64,000 bases of DNA from an uncultured Gemmataceae bacterium (GTDB lineage Bacteria; Planctomycetota; Planctomycetia; Gemmatales; Gemmataceae), in NCBI GenBank assembly GCA_937923405.1, contig CALDUY010000007.1:1-64000 (forward strand), in the 5' to 3' direction. The position numbers were made by a program, and so were the translations under genes. This document shows, piece by piece, positions 61,184 through 64,000 of this stretch. Below the pieces are notes generated by a model, which worked only from the letters and a program-made list of their open reading frames with translations, did no database searches and was not told the DNA's origin. The stretch's first letter is position 1; every line of letters starts with the position of its first letter.

Positions 61184-64000
61184 CTAACTATATGCAGCAA
61201 AGAGGGTCAAAAACTGATAATCTCTGACAAATCCGGCGGCTTGCAGGTAATCGCGTCCTTCCGAAGCGAGAATCGGTTGACCGTTCCACTCCTCCACGGT
61301 GAGGCGCGGACCAAGCATTCTGCTTTGGATTCTTTTCAGAATACCTGGCAGTGTTCGCACCGCCGCAGCGAGGTCGTCCCGACTGGCGCTGTTCAGAGCC
61401 GTTAGTTTTTTCCCCTGCGACTCGACCAGTAAAATCGGGCTGCCTGACTTGAGGACCAACCAGTTACCTATTCGCCGCAGAAAAGGACGTGTTCCGCCAT
61501 CTAACAACGGGACATCGAAGGCCGCACCAGAACCGTACAGATTTGCTGGATCGCAGCTGTGAAGCAGCACCATCGGAGCGGTTGCGGTGGACGGAACGTG
61601 TGTTTCCTGCAAAAGTTCGACCGCCTCGGGTAAGGCAAACTGCGCTCCGGAGAGTCCCTCGACGAAGTACCCTCGCCGCACTTCTCCCGCCAGTTCGAGC
61701 TTGCTGAAGACTTCGTAAAGAATCCGCCAGGGCAACAACCACGGGGCGAGTTGGGTCAGTTCACGAGTGACGACTCCGTACCATTGCAGCAATAAATGAC
61801 ATTGAGCCAGCGCCTGTGCTTCGGGAGTCGGTCTTCCCCAGGGTAACAAAAACCACCGGCCCTCCGGACGAGAGATGGCGGTTCGTCGAAGAGATCGTAA
61901 CGAGGGGCCGCGCGAACGATCCAAAGGGATCCTCTCTTGCTCCTCGCCACGTCGCAACACGTCGAGTTGATCATTACTAACCAGTGCATGTCGGGCCAGA
62001 CTCCACAATGCTTGCCGAACCTGACTAGGGGTAAGCCCGGTTTGCAGTGCTAGATCGGTAACGAACAGCGCCCCGCACTGGTTGAGAATCGAGGCAATCT
62101 GTTGAGCCTGCTCCGACAATGTGACGACCTTGTTTACTTCAGGAATGAGCAGGTCTCCGAGCAACGAGCGGCTTAGGAACATCACTTGTTCGACGCTAGG
62201 AGGATTTTCCCCTTGACCAATCCAGACCCCCATTCCACCACTGATCCACTCGTTGAGCCAACGGGGTTGATAACCTGGCAGGCGGCTAGGAAGAATGACC
62301 TGTTCCCATAACTCGACAGGTAATGACAAACCTTGCAAGCGTTCGAGGGACTCGCTCAGGCCTTCTGGTCCACTGCGTGTGGGAGCGGGAATAAGCCCTT
62401 GCCAACGAAGCACATATTCTGCGAATTGAGCAGGCTGACAAGTGAGAATCTCTTTTCGCAGCAACCCCAGACTGCTCCGCTGGACTTGGTAAAAATTACC
62501 AGGAGCAGCAAATTCAACTGCCTCGCCTTGGCCACGAGACACACGCACTGCTTTACCTGTCTGTGACCAAGCGTCCAATTGGCGAGCCGTCCAGTCGCGC
62601 TCGAAGGGGTAGCGAGTTAAGAGATCGTCCAACCCCACCAAAGCATGAGTTTGAAGAAACCGATCCAGGATACGAAGCGCCGCCTGGTTCTGCTCGTCGG
62701 AAGTTGCCGCAACCAATCCAAACGCTTGCTGATAAACCGTCACTTCTTCGGTCAGGATCCAGCGAACAGATTGAGCCACGGCGGGTAGCTCGATTCGTTG
62801 CACGCGCCCATCGGTTTGCAGTTCGTTGAGCAACACGGCCATCGGTCCTTCAAGTTCGGCTTCGGTCAAGTCGCCGAGTTTGCGGAGCCACTCGGCCATC
62901 TCGGCAGGGCTACGCGGCGGACGCCCGACTCCACGCAAGCGACGCTCGACTTGATGCACGGCCCGAGGGTCGAGTAAGTGTTGCTGACTTTCTGGAGTGA
63001 GCAACTGTTCCAACAACTCGCGATCGAGAGAGGGCGGCGAGGAGTCTTTTTCCACCGCGTCGTACTGATACATGCTGGCGGCGGTAAAGGCAAAGAGCAG
63101 CCCTGAAGCAAACGGGGACGGTGTGTCAGCTCGGCAAGCAACAATTTTCACCTTATTCGAGCGAATTTGTTCGAGAAGCAGCTTCAGGCGCGGCACGTCG
63201 AGATGATCGTTGAGGCACTCACGGAAGGTTTCGACGACAACAGGAAAATCGGGATGTTGCCGAGCCACTTGCAGCAGCTCACGCCCGCGTAGCCGTTGCA
63301 GCCACAATGGGGCGCGTCGCCCGGCTTGGCCGCGCGGCATGAGTAAGGCGCGTGCTGCGTTGTGGCGAAACCGCAGCGCGAACAGGGCACTGTCGGCCAG
63401 CTCTTGAAGGATTAATTCCTCGATATTTTCTGGAGTAATTCCCTCGAACAAGTCGAGAATCGGCTCGTCACAATCGCTAAGTCGAACAAGAATGCCGTCA
63501 TCGTGGTGCAGACATTGTGGCTGATAACCGAGTCGCCGGTGTAGGCGGGCTTCGATAGCGAAACGCAGCCCCAGATGGAGTCGCTGACCGAACGGACTGA
63601 GCAGCACTACTTGCCAGTCGCCGAGTTGATCGCGCGAGGCTTCGACGAGTAAAGCCTCATCGTTGGGAATCAGGCCCGCCGACAACAGTTGCCGGGTGAC
63701 GTGATAGTGCAGACTGCGAGCGGCATTGCAATCCAGGCCGAACTCGGTCTGCAACCAGTCGAGACAATTTGAGTCGTCGAGTCTGGTCTGAAGTTCACGA
63801 AGGAACCCACCAATGGCGCGGCCGAGATCGTAGCTGCGACCGACGCCCTCACCCCGCCAAAACGGCACGATCGCGGGTGCCCCCTCAGCTGGCGAGAGTA
63901 GCACTCGGTCGGTGTCGATTCGTTCCAATCGCCACGCATTGGATCCCAGCAGAAACGTATCGCCGACGCGACGTTCATAGATGAACTCTTCATCCAGCTC
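61184..64000 (-). CDS. lhr: Lhr-type DEAD/DEAH helicase, C-terminal portion
   Basis: The last roughly 938 residues of a very large helicase-related protein. The frame runs through the right edge of the window, so a start is not visible here; the TTG at 63928 is only internal. In-frame sequence beyond it (DEEFIYERRVGDTFLLGSNA) matches the Lhr beta-barrel entry. The rest (LHYHVTRQLLSAG, GWQ/DWQVVLLSPFGQRLHLGL, ADSALFALRFRHNAARALLM, RELLQVARQHPDFPVVVETF) is the Lhr-core C-terminal region; the final 400 residues (winged-helix and DUF4-like) are typical of long Lhr. These act in DNA repair. The ATPase part lies outside. Confidence 0.85.
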   Translation of the reverse strand, partial: ELDEEFIYERRVGDTFLLGSNAWRLERIDTDRVLLSPAEGAPAIVPFWRGEGVGRSYDLGRAIGGFLRELQTRLDDSNCLDWLQTEFGLDCNAARSLHYHVTRQLLSAGLIPNDEALLVEASRDQLGDWQVVLLSPFGQRLHLGLRFAIEARLHRRLGYQPQCLHHDDGILVRLSDCDEPILDLFEGITPENIEELILQELADSALFALRFRHNAARALLMPRGQAGRRAPLWLQRLRGRELLQVARQHPDFPVVVETFRECLNDHLDVPRLKLLLEQIRSNKVKIVACRADTPSPFASGLLFAFTAASMYQYDAVEKDSSPPSLDRELLEQLLTPESQQHLLDPRAVHQVERRLRGVGRPPRSPAEMAEWLRKLGDLTEAELEGPMAVLLNELQTDGRVQRIELPAVAQSVRWILTEEVTVYQQAFGLVAATSDEQNQAALRILDRFLQTHALVGLDDLLTRYPFERDWTARQLDAWSQTGKAVRVSRGQGEAVEFAAPGNFYQVQRSSLGLLRKEILTCQPAQFAEYVLRWQGLIPAPTRSGPEGLSESLERLQGLSLPVELWEQVILPSRLPGYQPRWLNEWISGGMGVWIGQGENPPSVEQVMFLSRSLLGDLLIPEVNKVVTLSEQAQQIASILNQCGALFVTDLALQTGLTPSQVRQALWSLARHALVSNDQLDVLRRGEEQERIPLDRSRGPSLRSLRRTAISRPEGRWFLLPWGRPTPEAQALAQCHLLLQWYGVVTRELTQLAPWLLPWRILYEVFSKLELAGEVRRGYFVEGLSGAQFALPEAVELLQETHVPSTATAPMVLLHSCDPANLYGSGAAFDVPLLDGGTRPFLRRIGNWLVLKSGSPILLVESQGKKLTALNSASRDDLAAAVRTLPGILKRIQSRMLGPRLTVEEWNGQPILASEGRDYLQAAGFVRDYQFLTLFAAYS

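Overview
The window looks like chromosomal DNA of a planctomycete, most likely of the Gemmata/Gemmataceae branch. This is inferred from family content and no database was searched. The pointers are two DUF1559 prepilin-like proteins with small secreted lipoproteins beside them, a TIGR03000 domain, a Cys-type sulfatase, an ECF sigma factor with a FecR-like partner, an M56/BlaI pair, and HEAT- and TPR-rich proteins. Base composition varies. A line I counted inside the sulfatase gene is about 62% GC, one in ppk about 48%, and one in a decayed mobile element 33%.

Layout. 1-7.4 kb: the end of an aquaporin gene, a small membrane protein, then a minus-strand block with a secreted sulfatase, a lipoprotein, a frameshifted outer-membrane protein and a FadL-type porin. 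7.8-10.15 kb: a tRNA-Arg(UCU) whose 5' half is duplicated at 10.1 kb. The two copies bracket a 2.3-kb integrative element whose integrase, small ORF and excisionase are all frameshifted. 10.2-19 kb: ppk, a nucleotidyltransferase, and polA-coaE-rho. 19-28 kb: a ribbon-helix-helix/zinc-knuckle protein, a HEAT-repeat protein, ilvC, pyruvate carboxylase and csrA. 28-32 kb: a run of isomerase, TlpA-like thioredoxin, hutI and hutG. 32.5-38 kb: trpF, then a sulfur-relay-like cluster of threonine synthase, a MoaD-like carrier, an E1-like enzyme and a cysteine desulfurase. 38.5-45.2 kb: an M56 peptidase/BlaI pair, an ABC-2 exporter, a G-tract hairpin array and a glucuronate-isomerase-like gene. 45.3-51 kb: a membrane-tethered HTH protein, then ECF sigma, FecR-like protein, prepilin and lipoprotein. 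51-64 kb: a LarA-like protein, ahcY, a membrane/TPR protein, a second prepilin-lipoprotein pair, a TPR protein, a secreted methyltransferase-like protein, and an Lhr-type helicase that runs off the right edge.

How the genes work together. Most of the window is housekeeping: replication, termination, CoA, branched-chain amino acids, anaplerosis, histidine breakdown and the SAM cycle. The less ordinary parts are the element that replaced the 5' half of a tRNA gene, the set of G-tract hairpins at 43.55-43.75 kb, the paired palindromes shared by 32.3 and 38.4 kb, and the MoaD-like carrier whose diglycine is followed by three extra residues inside an otherwise complete sulfur-relay gene set.
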